Position numbers and translations under genes: made by a program. The notes under the pieces were generated by a model, which saw only the letters and a list, made by a program, of their open reading frames with translations, did no database searches and was not told where the DNA came from. A stretch of 64,000 nt of DNA, from contig CAVRIA010000008.1 of assembly GCA_963721115.1 (NCBI GenBank), forward strand, positions 434,001 to 498,000. Direction: 5' to 3'. The DNA comes from CAVRIA01 sp963721115 (GTDB lineage Bacteria > Desulfobacterota > Binatia > HRBIN30 > CADEER01). This document shows, piece by piece, positions 44,273 to 54,479 of the stretch. Positions within the stretch are counted from its first letter, which is position 1; every line of letters begins with the position of its first letter.

Positions 44273-45670
44273 ATGGAATCGGCAACGGAATCGATGCAAG
44301 CGCGACCGCGGCGGGGAGCTGAACCCGCCCCCGAGACGACCGCCAAAGCAGCCCTGCCGCAGGCCGAGGGGAAAGAGAACCTGCGCGAGAAGCGGCGGCT
44401 GCTGCTGCTGGTGCGCACCGGTCTGACCTTGGCCATCGGCTACCTGCTGGTCTTCAGCTCCGACTCCATGCACGTGCCGCCGGCGCAAATCCTCCTCGTC
44501 GTCCTGTACCTCGGCAGCAACCTGATCATCGCCCTGCTCCCCGACCGCTACCTGGCCCGTGCGCCGTTCGACATCGGCCTCATTCTGACCGACACGGCGG
44601 TCATTTCCCTCGCCCTCTACCTCCTGCCCAACGCCAACACGGACGTCTTCGTCTTCTACTTCGTCATCATCCTGCTGGCCTCGATCAGCGACCGCATGCT
44701 GGTGACCATTCTCGCTCCGGTGGTGACCTGCATTGCGTACCTCGCGTTCCTGCTGGCCCGCCACGGCCTGGGGGAGGTCCTGCAGCCCGCCATCCTCCTG
44801 CGCCTCCCGTTTTTTCTCCTGGCCGGAGCGTTCTACGGCTTCTTCGTCGATCGCGTGCGCCGCGGGCAGGCGGCCGCGATCGCGGCGCGGCAGCGCGAGA
44901 TGGCGCGCACCGAGTTCCTCTCCCTGATCACGCACGATCTCAAGCAGCCGCTGTGGGCGGCGCAGCAGTCGGCGGCGATTCTGTACGATCAGCTGGGCGA
45001 GGCTCACTCGCCGGAGCGGACGATGGCGGCGCAGGTGATGGTCAACCTGCGGCGCATGGAGGCGCTGACCCTGAACTTCCTGAACTTCGCTCGCATCGAG
45101 TCGCGCGGCATGCGGGTTGTGCCCCGCCAGGTCTCGCTCAACCGGATCATTCAGGACCTCTTCGACGTCTACGGGCCGTCCTTCGAGCTCAAGAAGCTGC
45201 GCGTCCATCTGGAGCTGGCTCCCGATCTTCCAGCCGCATGGGTCGACCCGCAGCAGATCGAACGCTCCCTGGCCAACCTGCTCGACAACGCGGTGAAGTT
45301 CACGCCCGAGGGCGGAGAGATCACCTGTCGCACCCGGGCGGACGGTGCGTGGGCCGAGACCACGATCGGCGACAGCGGCCCGGGAGTGGCTCCCGAGCGC
45401 GCCGCCCACCTGTTCGCACAGTTCCAGAGCGGCGCGGAAGTCCGCGGCCGGCGCAGCACGGGTCTCGGCCTCTACATCGCGGGCGCCATCGTCGACGCGC
45501 ACGGCGGCGCGATCGAGCTCGATCGGGGCGCATCGAAGGGCGCCTGGTTCCGCATCCGCCTGCCCCTGAGTGCGTCTCCGGGCGCGTCGGCAGGCACGCA
45601 GACCGAGGCGTCGTCGTCTCCGTCCGAGCTCTCCGGTCGCGCGGCTCCCGCCGCGGTCGGCTGGAGCTGA
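44273..45670 (+). CDS. Membrane histidine kinase (orphan)
   Basis: A 465-aa sensor kinase. About six membrane helices lie in residues 45-190 (for example TLAIGYLLVF, ILLVVLYLGSNLIIALL, VFVFYFVIILLASISD), with no large periplasmic loop, so the stimulus is probably sensed in the membrane. The phosphoacceptor His is H221 in SLITHDLKQPL. The N box is LLDNAVKFTPEGG, and the G boxes are DSGPGV and GRRSTGLGLYIAG. No response regulator is adjacent. I use the ATG at 44273, preceded by GGGACGGAG, rather than the longer frame. Confidence 0.88.
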   Translation: MESATESMQARPRRGAEPAPETTAKAALPQAEGKENLREKRRLLLLVRTGLTLAIGYLLVFSSDSMHVPPAQILLVVLYLGSNLIIALLPDRYLARAPFDIGLILTDTAVISLALYLLPNANTDVFVFYFVIILLASISDRMLVTILAPVVTCIAYLAFLLARHGLGEVLQPAILLRLPFFLLAGAFYGFFVDRVRRGQAAAIAARQREMARTEFLSLITHDLKQPLWAAQQSAAILYDQLGEAHSPERTMAAQVMVNLRRMEALTLNFLNFARIESRGMRVVPRQVSLNRIIQDLFDVYGPSFELKKLRVHLELAPDLPAAWVDPQQIERSLANLLDNAVKFTPEGGEITCRTRADGAWAETTIGDSGPGVAPERAAHLFAQFQSGAEVRGRRSTGLGLYIAGAIVDAHGGAIELDRGASKGAWFRIRLPLSASPGASAGTQTEASSSPSELSGRAAPAAVGWS

Positions 45671-45713
45671 CATCGCCACCGCGCCGGCGAGCGGCCCGCC
45701 CGCGGCGCGCGCC

Positions 45714-46241
45714 TCAGCGCTCGGGCGTCCGCAGCCGGGCCGCCGCGTGGTGCAACGCGGCAATCGACTTGGCGTCGCGAATCTCGCCGTCGCGGATCAT
45801 GTCGATGGCGCGGGTCAGCGGGACCTTGCTGATGGTCAGCACCTCGTCCTCGTCGAGCTGCTGATCGCAGGACGAAAGACCTCGAGCGAGGAAGAGCCAG
45901 ATCCGCTCGTCGCAGAATCCCGGCGTGGTGAAGATCCAACCGAGCTCCGTCCACTCCGCGGCGTCCAGCCCCGCTTCCTCCCGCAGCTCTCGCGCCGCGC
46001 AGGAGCCCGGCGTCTCGTCGCCTTTCAGCGTCCCCGCCGGAACCTCCCAGATGAAGCCGCCGGCGGCGTGGCGGTACTGCCGGAGCAGCGCCACCTCCTC
46101 ACGGTCGTCGACGGCGACGATCGCCGCCGCCCCGGGATGGTGGACGATCTCCAAGGTGACCACGGCGCCGTTCGGTAGGCTCACTTCCTCGAGACGCAGG
46201 CTGACGATGCGACCCTCGTAGACCTGGCGCACGGCGGACAT
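45714..46241 (-). CDS. NUDIX hydrolase (ADP-ribose pyrophosphatase type)
   Basis: A 175-aa NUDIX protein. The NUDIX box is GTLKGDETPGSCAARELREEAGL (the GX5EX7REUXEEXGU pattern), preceded by the family strand VALLRQYRHAAGGFIWEVPAG. This preceding segment matches ADP-ribose pyrophosphatases (NudF-like). CAGGAGTCG precedes the ATG at 46241. It converges on the kinase gene; the stops are 43 bases apart. Confidence 0.9.
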   Translation of the reverse strand: MSAVRQVYEGRIVSLRLEEVSLPNGAVVTLEIVHHPGAAAIVAVDDREEVALLRQYRHAAGGFIWEVPAGTLKGDETPGSCAARELREEAGLDAAEWTELGWIFTTPGFCDERIWLFLARGLSSCDQQLDEDEVLTISKVPLTRAIDMIRDGEIRDAKSIAALHHAAARLRTPER

Positions 46242-46300
46242 CGACTCCTGGCTACCATCGGCGAGCGGCCGCCGCCAGCCCCATCGGGGCCGATTGCGCG

Positions 46301-46696
46301 TCAGTGCAAGATGGCCGCGCCGCGATCGAACGCCGCCGGGACCGAGGTCGCCAGCGAGGCGCTGCCCGCCGCGGAGCGGCGCGGGACGATCACGAGACGC
46401 TGGTGCAGGCCCCTTCCACGCAGGCTCCGGAAGCTGTCCTTCACGTGACCGAGCAGAGGCAGATCGTATCCGGAGGCGATGACCTCGACGTACCACTCGG
46501 CGCCCGCCGCGCCGCCGGTGAGGATCTCGACGTGTTGCAGAAGCGCGACGACGACCAGAGCATCGCAGGCGCCGACGTAGGTGAAGACCCACTCCATGTC
46601 GCTTCCGGTCGTGCGCCACACGATGATGCTGAGAGCGGTAGACATCGCCGCGTGGCCGCTACCGTATCGGAGATGAAACGCTTCCGTGCACGCCAT
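46301..46696 (-). CDS. Hypothetical protein
   Basis: Not recognised. A frame of 131 codons, or 114 from the second ATG (MSTALSIIVWRTTGSDMEW). The composition is like coding sequence, with varied residues and few Arg/Pro runs (EWVFTYVGACDALVVVALL, EWYVEVIASGYDLPLLGHV). The C-terminal third is more Arg/Ser-rich. The position, 59 bases upstream of the NUDIX gene on the same strand, makes a real gene plausible, but the evidence is compositional only. Confidence 0.4.
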   Translation of the reverse strand: MACTEAFHLRYGSGHAAMSTALSIIVWRTTGSDMEWVFTYVGACDALVVVALLQHVEILTGGAAGAEWYVEVIASGYDLPLLGHVKDSFRSLRGRGLHQRLVIVPRRSAAGSASLATSVPAAFDRGAAILH

Positions 46697-46930
46697 ATTC
46701 GTTCTCTCGCCGACGAATCAGCTCGTCCGCTAGGCTAGTGAGCAACGGCAATGCCATGCACGGTACGGCGACCGGATCTAGGCGACGACGAACGGAAGAA
46801 TCGCCGCAGCGCTGCTTCCGCGCCGTTTGCCGACTCCTTGAACGGCCAAACGCCGCCGGCGCGTTCGGCGCGCGCCCGTGCGCAGTCGGCGCGGCCTGTG
46901 CGAGGCGGCCAGCCAGATCGCAACGGAGAG

Positions 46931-46978
46931 GACGTGCGGACGTGCGGACGTGTGGACGTGTGGACGTGCAGACGTGCT
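46931..46978. repeat. Tandem octamer array GACGTGYG x6
   Basis: Six consecutive eight-base units, GACGTGCG, GACGTGCG, GACGTGTG, GACGTGTG, GACGTGCA and GACGTGCT, lie just downstream of the GGT stop codon. The rest of the gap 46697-46991 holds nothing that I can support as a gene. Confidence 0.85.
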
Positions 46979-46991
46979 GGGGTGCGGCCGG

Positions 46992-48613
46992 TCAGAAGCC
47001 GATCGCGCAACCGTCTTTGCGGCAGTCCGAGCCGCCCCAGTAGGCGCCCGTCGCGGGATCGACGGCGATCGCCTGCCCGCCGCCGAAGCCGCCGCGCGGC
47101 CAGCGCGGCGAGCTCGTCCTCGATCACGTGTCCCATGCGGCGCAGCTCCTCGCCTGCGCTGCGGGCGAGATCGCGCTCCAGGGCGACGCGATCGGTGTCG
47201 AGGTAGTGGAAGCGCGGCCGGTCGAGCGCTTCCTGGACGTTGCAGTCGAAGTCGACCAGGTTGGAGACGAACTGCACGTGGGCCTGCGCCTGCATGTCGC
47301 CGCCCATGATGCCGAACGAGACCAGCGGCGCGCCGTCTTTGAACAGCATGGCCGGAATGATGGTGTGGAAGGGGCGCTTGCCGGGCGCGATACAGTTGCG
47401 GTGGGCGGCGTCGAGCGAGAAGCCGAAGCCGCGGTTGTGCAGCGCGATGCCCGTGCCGGGGACCACCATGCCGGACCCGAACGGAAAGAACAGGCTGTTG
47501 ATGAAGGACACGACGTTGCCGTGTGCGTCGGCGGTGGTCAGGTAGACCGTATCGGTTCCGAACGGCAGCGCGCCGGGCGCCGGCGACTTGCGCGCCTTGG
47601 CCGGCTGGATGAGGGCGGCGCGTCCCTGCGCGTAGTCCTTGGAGAGGAGCTGCGCCGTCGGCACGGCGGCCATCTCGGGGTCGGCGATGTAGCGGTCGCG
47701 ATCGGCATAGGCGAGCTTCACCGCCTCGATCCGCAGATGGCTCGCCGCCGGTGAATCCATGCCGAGTCGCGGACAGATCGAAGCACTCGAGGATGTTCAG
47801 GGCCTCGAGCGCCGCCAGCCCCTGGCCGTTGGGCGGGATCTCGCACAGACGAAAGCCGCGGTACTCGGTCGAGATGGGCTCCACCCAGGTCGAGCGGTGC
47901 GCGGCGAAATCGTCCAGCTCGTGCCAACCGCCGTGCGCCTTGGAGAAGGCGACGATGCGCTCGGCCAGCTCGCCGCGATAGAACGCGTCGGCGCCGCCGG
48001 CGGCGACGGCGCGCAGGCTGCGCCCGAGATCGGGCAGGCGGACGACCTCGCCCAGACGCGGCGCCCGCCCGCCGACGCCGAATGCCGCGATTGCCTCGGG
48101 CTCCTGCAGCAGGCCCATGGCGAGGCCCCACTGGTGCGCGATCACCTCGCTCACCGGGAAGCCGTCCTCCGCGTACTGAACGGCGGCGGCGAGCACCTCG
48201 GCGAGCGGGCGCGAGCCCAGACGCGACAGCGCCTGGCACCAGGCGTCGACGGCGCCGGGAACGGTCACCGGCAGCATGCCGTGGGCGGGCATGCGCTGCA
48301 GCCCGGCGCGCGCGAAGGCCTCCGGTGTCGCCGCCCGCGGCGCGCGGCCGCTGCCGTTCAGGCCGTGCAGCGTCTTCTCCGCGGCGTTCCAGGCGAGCGC
48401 GAAGCAGTCGCCGCCGACGCCGGTGCCGAACGGCTCGACGACACCCAGCACGGCTGCCGCGCACACCGCGGCGTCCATCGCGTTGCCGCCGCCGCGCAGC
48501 ATCTCGGCGCCGGCGAAGGAGGCCAGGGGCTGACTGGTGCAGACCATCCCTCCTCGCCCCAGCACCATCGAGCGGCGGCTGCCGCCGGGCTCCGCGCGTC
48601 GCGTTCGAAACAT
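46992..48613 (-). pseudogene. ggt: Gamma-glutamyltranspeptidase-like, with two frame breaks
   Basis: Read through two frame changes this is a GGT-family N-terminal nucleophile hydrolase of about 540 aa. Segment 1 (48613 to about 47765) has EMLRGGGNAMDAAVCAAAVLGVVEPFGTGVGGDCF. Segment 2 (to about 47095) has LAYADRDRYIADPEM and the cleavage/nucleophile region FGTDTVYLTTADAHGNVVSF with its Thr. Segment 3 ends GGGQAIAVDPATGAYWGGSD and a short CAIGF tail. The breaks fall near 47755-47775 and 47085-47110. All catalytic regions are intact in one or other frame, so the breaks may be assembly errors. No signal peptide is seen, which would suit the cytoplasmic oxamate-hydrolase-like branch. Confidence 0.8.
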
Positions 48614-48628
48614 CACGGCGCTGCCGCT

Positions 48629-49726
48629 TCAGTCCCGCAGCACCTCGTAGGTGACGCCCTCGCTCTGCAGGCCGTCGAGGAACTTCTTCGCGTCGAAGGC
48701 CGCGGCGGGCGCGAGAACGCCGGCGGCGCGCCGCCCGCCTGCCGACAGCAGCAGGGCGCCCTGCCTGGCGATGGCGGCGGTGAGACCGTACGGGTCGCGC
48801 CCGCGCACGATCACGCGCTGGCGCGCCGGTTTGCCGCGGCGCGTTCCGTCGACGTCGACCGCGACGTGGAAGGTGTCGCGCCGCCGCGTCGCCTCGTCGG
48901 GTCCCTCCGTGCCGTCGCCGAGGAAGCGCGCCACGAGGCCGCCGAGCGGCGAGCGCGCCATCCCGGTGAGCGCCGCGCCGGTCGAGGAGAGCACGCGCGC
49001 GGCGATGCGCGGGACGGCGAGATAGACGCGCACCTGGCGGGCGGGAACGTGGCTCGGGATGCTGATCACCTCGGCGCTCGGGAAGCTGATCGCGGCAACG
49101 CGGCCGACGGGGTCGGGGAGATCGACGAAGGTCATGCGGCGGGCGGGGGCCTCCTCGATCCACTCTCCGTCGACCCAGGCGAAACCGCTCGACTGCAGCA
49201 TGCGCAGGGCCGTGCGCTTGGTTCCCTGGCTGGCGTGGAAGCGGGTGACGTAGGTGACCGTGACGGTCCGCACCTCCTCCAGGTCGGCGGCGGCGAGGTC
49301 GGCGGCGCAATCGGAGATCGCGATTTCGAAGGCGAGGGCGGGGATGACCGCGACCTCCTGCCGCTTCGCCCACGTGTCGTGCACGAGCATGGCCTTGAGG
49401 AACGGCTGCTCGCCGGTGGTGTCGACGTAGTGAGCGCCGGCGGCGATGGCGGCGCGCACCACCGGCTCGCCGTAGTCGACGAACGGGCCGACGCAGTTGA
49501 CGATCACCCGGGCGCGCTGCGCCAAGACGTCGAGCGACGCCCGATCGCGCACGTCCGCGACCAGCGTATCGGCCTTCGCGAGGTCGGCGGCGAGCCGGCA
49601 CAGCTTGTCGGCGTTGCGCCCCGCCAACAGCAGCGGCGCCCCGTGCCGCTGCAGCTCGTGCGCGATCAAGCGTCCGGTGTAGCCGGTCGCCCCGAAAACC
49701 GCGATCTGCCGCCTGCTCTCCGCCAT
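48629..49726 (-). CDS. Saccharopine dehydrogenase-like NADP-binding protein
   Basis: A 365-aa protein. The Rossmann fold starts IAVFGATGYTGRLIAHELQRHG, with NADP-type follow-up LLLAGRNADKL. The next family block is VIVNCVGPFVDYGEPVVRAAIAAGAHYVDTTGEQPF, shared by saccharopine-dehydrogenase-like and trans-acting enoyl reductase proteins. Its substrate cannot be told. The ATG at 49726 (MAESRRQ) is preferred over the one at 49741. It is 15 bases upstream of the ggt remnant and likely cotranscribed with it. Confidence 0.85.
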   Translation of the reverse strand: MAESRRQIAVFGATGYTGRLIAHELQRHGAPLLLAGRNADKLCRLAADLAKADTLVADVRDRASLDVLAQRARVIVNCVGPFVDYGEPVVRAAIAAGAHYVDTTGEQPFLKAMLVHDTWAKRQEVAVIPALAFEIAISDCAADLAAADLEEVRTVTVTYVTRFHASQGTKRTALRMLQSSGFAWVDGEWIEEAPARRMTFVDLPDPVGRVAAISFPSAEVISIPSHVPARQVRVYLAVPRIAARVLSSTGAALTGMARSPLGGLVARFLGDGTEGPDEATRRRDTFHVAVDVDGTRRGKPARQRVIVRGRDPYGLTAAIARQGALLLSAGGRRAAGVLAPAAAFDAKKFLDGLQSEGVTYEVLRD

Positions 49727-49849
49727 TCGACGCCTGCGCATATCGCCTGCGCGCCGGACGCGTCAATCCAGTGGGAATGGGGCGCGAGCGGCGAGGGGTT
49801 TCCTACTCGAGTTTCCTGCCTCGGGTCCGGCATGGTGGAATGTCGAGGC

Positions 49850-51360
49850 AAGAAGCCCCTCCGCCTCCCCGTTGATCACAAGGGACCGGTTTGTTTTGTG
49901 CGGGGCTTGCGCCCCTGCAGCGGCTTTTGGATCTAAATTCCCTTCCGAACCCAACAGCCAACAGCTCAACAACGTAACAACCCGCGGTTCCGGTTCCCTC
50001 CCCTCCCCCTCTCTCCGGTGGCTCCGCTGGTTGTTGGGCTTTTCAAGCCGGGTTCACCGGCGCGCCACTCGTGGGCGCTTCTCTGCTGGGCCTCTTCGAA
50101 GTCCGCCCGCGGTCCCCGCGGCCGCATCGGCAGTTGTCGGCAGTTGATTGTGGTGCGGGCGTCCCGCCTGCACGGGGCTGGGTTGGAGGGGGAGAGAGCG
50201 GTCCGATGGACCGCTATGCAGGCCGGAGGCCTACACCACAAGAGAGATTCCCTCCCCGAGCCCCTCTCTCTGGTGGCTCCCAACAACCAACAACTCAACA
50301 ACCAACAACTCAACAACCCAACAACCTGCAACTCAGACCGCATGCCTCGTTCCGAGCACACCGCCGTCTTCAAACGCGCGCGCGGACGCGGTTCGGGCAG
50401 AGCCGCGCAAGAAGGGTGGTGGTCGACCGGATTGCTCACTCGAACTGCGCTACCTGGCCGCGGGGCGACCACTACACCCTATTTGCCCGCGCAGCGTTCA
50501 AGGGAAGTGGGAGCTCGAGGGCGACAACCGTAGGTTTCGCCCTCGAGGGGTGCGGGGGCGCCAGCCCCGCACCGACAAAACGGGGTCCACCCGAGGGGCG
50601 GCGGGGGTCCGTTGGATGCCGGACTCGGTCGGAGACAAAAACCCCACCCCCCTTTGATCACAAGGAACCGGTCTGTTCTGCGCGGGGCTTGCGCCCCTGC
50701 GGCCCCTCCGGGGAGGGAACCGCTCAGACGCCGCGGTTCCCTCCCCGAGCCCCTCTCTCCGGTGGCTCCGCTCCGAGGCGAATGTGCTTCCCCGCTCAGC
50801 ACCGGACCTGGCGGTTGGCGCGCGTAACGGGAGACGCCCCACTGCCTGAATCTACGCGCCACTGACGGGAGACGACTCCCTCGGTCTCGCGCACGGCTTC
50901 ACCACCGCGCCACTCGTTGCCGATCTCGCCCTCCCGCCTCTTCGAAAGGTCGAGGCCTTGGAGTTTTAATTTCTTCTTCCTTCGCTTCGCTCGGTGTGCG
51001 CAGCTACGCTCGATCGAGGTGTTTCGACCGCATGTCTCGTTGCGACACACCGATCCCGTCGAACGCGCGCGTGGACGCGGTTCGGGCAGAGCCGCGCAAG
51101 AAGGGTGGTGGTCGACCGGATTGCTCACTCGAACTGCGCTACCTGGCCGCGGGGCGACTACTACACCCTATTTGCCCGCGCAGCGTTCAAGGGAAGTGGG
51201 AGCTCGAGGGCGACAACCGTAGGTTTCGCCCTCGAGGGGCCGCGGGGGCGCAGCCCCGCACCAACAACGGGGGGTCCACCCGAGGGGCGGCGGGGTCTTT
51301 CCGCAAGAGTCCAGACAAACGGCGGAGACAAAGAGCCCCGCCGCCTCCCCGTTGATCACA
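49850..51360. repeat. Long hairpin-rich repeat, locus 2
   Basis: About 1.5 kb between two divergent genes, carrying two near-tandem copies of the 700-base unit, the first rearranged. Landmarks are CTCGAGGGCGA hairpins at 50514-50547 and 51203-51236 (689 bases apart) and the GGGGAGGGAACCGC hairpin at 50710-50746. Octamer blocks (CAACAACC type) lie at about 49950-49985 and 50281-50331. Short frames exist in every direction but look like by-products of repeats. No gene is supported in 49742-51435. Confidence 0.85.
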
Positions 51361-51435
51361 AAGAACAGAGAACACTGCATCACTCCAATACTCCCACCGC
51401 TTGACCGCGTCTCGCCGCGCCCATCTAATGCCGCC

Positions 51436-53187
51436 ATGAGTCGGCGGTTTGCGCTGGCGTTGGTGCTGGCGTTGGCGGTGGGCGGCAGCGCGCGCGCCGA
51501 GGTGGTGGGACGCGGGGCGATGGATCGGGTGCGCGCCGACGGGCAAGCGACCGTCGCCATCGTCTTGAAGACACCCGACGGCGGCGGCGCTTCGATCGGA
51601 CGGCGGCGCTCTCTGATCGACGGCGTACGCTCGCGGGTCCTGCAGCGCATGGCCCGGCGCGATGTCGAGGTGATCCACGCCTATGCGACCGTACCCGGCT
51701 TCGTCGCCACCGTATCCGCCGACGGGCTGGCCGCGCTCGCCTCGTCGCCGGATGTCGTCCGCGTCGACCTCGACGCGCCCGGCCATGCCGCCCTGGCGCA
51801 CTCGGTGCCGCAGATCCGCGCCGATCGGGTGCACGAGCGGGGCATCGGCGGGAACGGCGTCGTGATGGCCATCGTCGACGCGGGGGTCGACGCCAGCCAC
51901 CCGGACCTCGCCGGCGCACTGGTGCACGAGGAGTGCTTCTGCGGACGCGAGCTGTGCTGTCCGGGGGGGATCGCGCGGGCGTCGGGGCCGGGCAGCGCCG
52001 CGCTCGGCAATCCGCACGGCGAGCACGTCGCGGGCATCGCCCTGTCGCGCGGGCACGTCTCCTCGGTCGGCGTGGCGCCGCAGGCGAAGCTGGTCGCCAT
52101 CCGCGTGCTCGACGACAGGAACAACGGCTATCTCTCCGACTGGATCGCCGCACTCGACTGGATCGACGCCAACCGGCCGGACGTCCGCGTCGTCAACATG
52201 AGCCTGTCGAGCTTCGCGGTGTACACGGGCGACTGCGCCAACAACTGCACCGGAGACGGCTGCGCCGACAACATGCTCTTCGCCGGCGTCATCGGACACC
52301 TGCGCCAGCGCGGTACACTGGTCTTTGCCGCCGCCGGCAACGGCGGGAACGCGCGAGTGCTGACGTCACCCGCCTGCGTCGAGCCGACCATCGCCGTGGG
52401 CGCCGTCGACGGCGCGGATCGGGTCGCGCCGTTCAGCGATGGCGGTCCCCTGCTCGATCTCCTCGCGCCGGGGGTGGGCATCGTCTCGGACGGACCCAAC
52501 GGCGGGCTGTCGACGATGGAGGGGACGTCGATGGCGACCCCGCACGCGGCGGGCACGGCCGCCCTCCTGCTCTCGGCCCGCCCGTCGGCGAGCGCCGACG
52601 AGATCGACGAGGCCCTGCGCCGCACCGGCGTTCCGGTATTCGATGCGCGCAGCGGCCGCACGACGCCGCGCGTCGACGCCTTGGCGGCGCTGAACGCGGT
52701 GAGCGAGAACGTCGAGGTCGCCCGCGGCGGCGGCAGCCGGGCGAGCGACTGCATGCTCGAGTGGAACTTCATTCCCCCCAACATCGTGCGGCAAGGACGG
52801 CGTCCGCTCGCCGTCTGCACCGACAACGATCCGGCGTGCGACGCGGACACGCAGATTGGCCATTGCACCTTCCTGCTATCGCTCTGCTTCAACATCCCCG
52901 ACCCCTTGCTGCCGCAATGCGCCATCGACGAGCCACTCACGTCGTTCCACCTCTTCTCGCCCCGGTCCGGCGCGGCGCCCGGGAGCGTCGAGCGCTCCAA
53001 CGCCGACAGTCTCAGCGCCTCTCTGCCCCTTTTCCCACTGCAGGCCTCGAGCACGTGCACCGAAGCGTTTCCGCTCGTCGTCGAGCGCCGCGGCGGCGGC
53101 TCCGGTCTGGCCGACGTGCGGCTCGGCGTGACCAGCCCGACGCGGCGGGACGACGATCGCTTCTCGCTCCTCTGCGAGGCGCCGTGA
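51436..53187 (+). CDS. Secreted subtilisin-like serine protease (S8)
   Basis: A 583-aa subtilase. The signal peptide is residues 1-21 (FALALVLALAVGGSARA). An inhibitor-like propeptide follows (about 38-112), with VAIVLKTPD and the typical end LASSPDVVRVDLD. The catalytic triad is D148 in AIVDAGVD, H194 in NPHGEHVAG and S365 in EGTSMATPHAA, with oxyanion Asn in AAAGNGG. The C-terminal 150 residues are Cys-rich and unlike the protease core, perhaps a binding domain. It starts directly after repeat locus 2, so its promoter must lie within or next to the repeat. Confidence 0.93.
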   Translation: MSRRFALALVLALAVGGSARAEVVGRGAMDRVRADGQATVAIVLKTPDGGGASIGRRRSLIDGVRSRVLQRMARRDVEVIHAYATVPGFVATVSADGLAALASSPDVVRVDLDAPGHAALAHSVPQIRADRVHERGIGGNGVVMAIVDAGVDASHPDLAGALVHEECFCGRELCCPGGIARASGPGSAALGNPHGEHVAGIALSRGHVSSVGVAPQAKLVAIRVLDDRNNGYLSDWIAALDWIDANRPDVRVVNMSLSSFAVYTGDCANNCTGDGCADNMLFAGVIGHLRQRGTLVFAAAGNGGNARVLTSPACVEPTIAVGAVDGADRVAPFSDGGPLLDLLAPGVGIVSDGPNGGLSTMEGTSMATPHAAGTAALLLSARPSASADEIDEALRRTGVPVFDARSGRTTPRVDALAALNAVSENVEVARGGGSRASDCMLEWNFIPPNIVRQGRRPLAVCTDNDPACDADTQIGHCTFLLSLCFNIPDPLLPQCAIDEPLTSFHLFSPRSGAAPGSVERSNADSLSASLPLFPLQASSTCTEAFPLVVERRGGGSGLADVRLGVTSPTRRDDDRFSLLCEAP

Positions 53188-53250
53188 CCGGAGGCGGCGG
53201 CTCGAGCCGCTCCTCCGCCGCGTCCCCAACGCCAACGACGCACACCAGGT

Positions 53251-54423
53251 CTAGCAGGCCACGGCCGCGTAGAGGGCCAGCAGCTGCCCCATGATCTCGT
53301 CGGGAACGAAGCAGCGGGCGGCGCGCTGGCGGCCGTTGCGCCCCAACCGCTCGGCGAGCTCGGGCTGCGCGGCCAACCGGTCGGCCGCGCGCGCCAGGGC
53401 GGCGGCGGAGCCGGGCTCCACAAGAAGGCCGGTTTCCCCGTCGGCCAGCCAGTCGGACACGCCGCCGCCGCCGCTCGAGATCACCGGCACGCCGGCGGCC
53501 ATGGCCTCCAGACCGGCGATGCCGAAGGGTTCCGCCCACAGACCGGGCAGCCAGAGGCTGCGCGCCCGCCGCAGCAGCGCGGCCAGCGCGCGCCGGTCCG
53601 CCCAACCTTCGAAGCGAAGTCGTGCGCCGGGGCGGTGCGCCGCCGCCGCCACGGTTCCGGCGAGCGGTCCGTCGCCGGCGACGACGAGGGGGAGATCGGT
53701 GCGCAGGGCGCGGGCCGCCGCCAGCGCCACCTCGACTCCCTTGTGCGACGTGAGGCGGCCGGCCATGAGGTGAAACTCGCCGCGTCCCGCGCCGGCGAGC
53801 GGAGCGGGCTCGATCGCCAAGCCGTCGACGAAGGGAGGAATGCGGGCGATGCGCTCCGGCGGCACCCCGACGGCGGCGAGCTCGCGCGCCATGTAGCGCG
53901 ACAGCACCGTAATGCGCTTCATCCTGTGCAGTGGCGCGAGGCGCTGGCGCGTGAGGTCGATGACGCGCTCTCCGTAGGCCGCGTCCTCGAAGCAGCGCAG
54001 GCACGACTCTCCCATCGGATCGTGGCAGGGCCGCTCCGCGGCGTCGACCTTGCCGCGGCCGGGACAGAAGAAGCGGTGGTCCTGAACCGTCTGCACGCCC
54101 CGCCCACAGGCGGCGACCACCTCGAGAAGGTCGGGGTCGGTGACGTCGTTGGCGTGGACGACGTGCGGCGCGAAGTCGTCGATCAGCCGGCGCAACCGCT
54201 CCGCCGCCCCCGCCGCGCGCCGTCCCAGGCCGCGCCCGTCGAGCCCCTTGAGGCGCACCGCGCGTCCGATGCGCGCGCGCTCTGGCGCCGGCAGGGCGCC
54301 GTCCTCGTAGCCGACCGCCAGCAGCGTCTCGACTCGTCCCTGCAGGCGCGCCAGCACGCCGAGCAGCCAGCGATCCGCCCCCCCGCGCTCGGAGAGGCGG
54401 CTGTTCAGGAGCAGGACGCGCAC
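53251..54423 (-). CDS. Glycosyltransferase family 4 protein
   Basis: A 390-aa GT-B glycosyltransferase. The N-terminal half begins MRVLLLNSRLSERGGADRWL, and the acceptor-side helix region is VVHANDVTDPDLLEVV. The C-terminal half carries PPFVDGLAIEP, EFHLMAGRLTSHKGVEVALAAARAL (nucleotide-sugar binding) and AEPFGIAGLEAMAAGVPVIS, the E-x7-E motif. A CFEDAAYGE/CGRGVQTVQDHRFFCPGRGK Cys cluster near residues 110-140 is typical of a GT4 subset. The acceptor is unknown, and no other polysaccharide genes are adjacent. Confidence 0.9.
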   Translation of the reverse strand: MRVLLLNSRLSERGGADRWLLGVLARLQGRVETLLAVGYEDGALPAPERARIGRAVRLKGLDGRGLGRRAAGAAERLRRLIDDFAPHVVHANDVTDPDLLEVVAACGRGVQTVQDHRFFCPGRGKVDAAERPCHDPMGESCLRCFEDAAYGERVIDLTRQRLAPLHRMKRITVLSRYMARELAAVGVPPERIARIPPFVDGLAIEPAPLAGAGRGEFHLMAGRLTSHKGVEVALAAARALRTDLPLVVAGDGPLAGTVAAAAHRPGARLRFEGWADRRALAALLRRARSLWLPGLWAEPFGIAGLEAMAAGVPVISSGGGGVSDWLADGETGLLVEPGSAAALARAADRLAAQPELAERLGRNGRQRAARCFVPDEIMGQLLALYAAVAC

Positions 54424-54479
54424 GCGGACGACTCTACCGGCGCCGGCGGTTGGAAACCAGCATGGGACGGATTCAAGCC

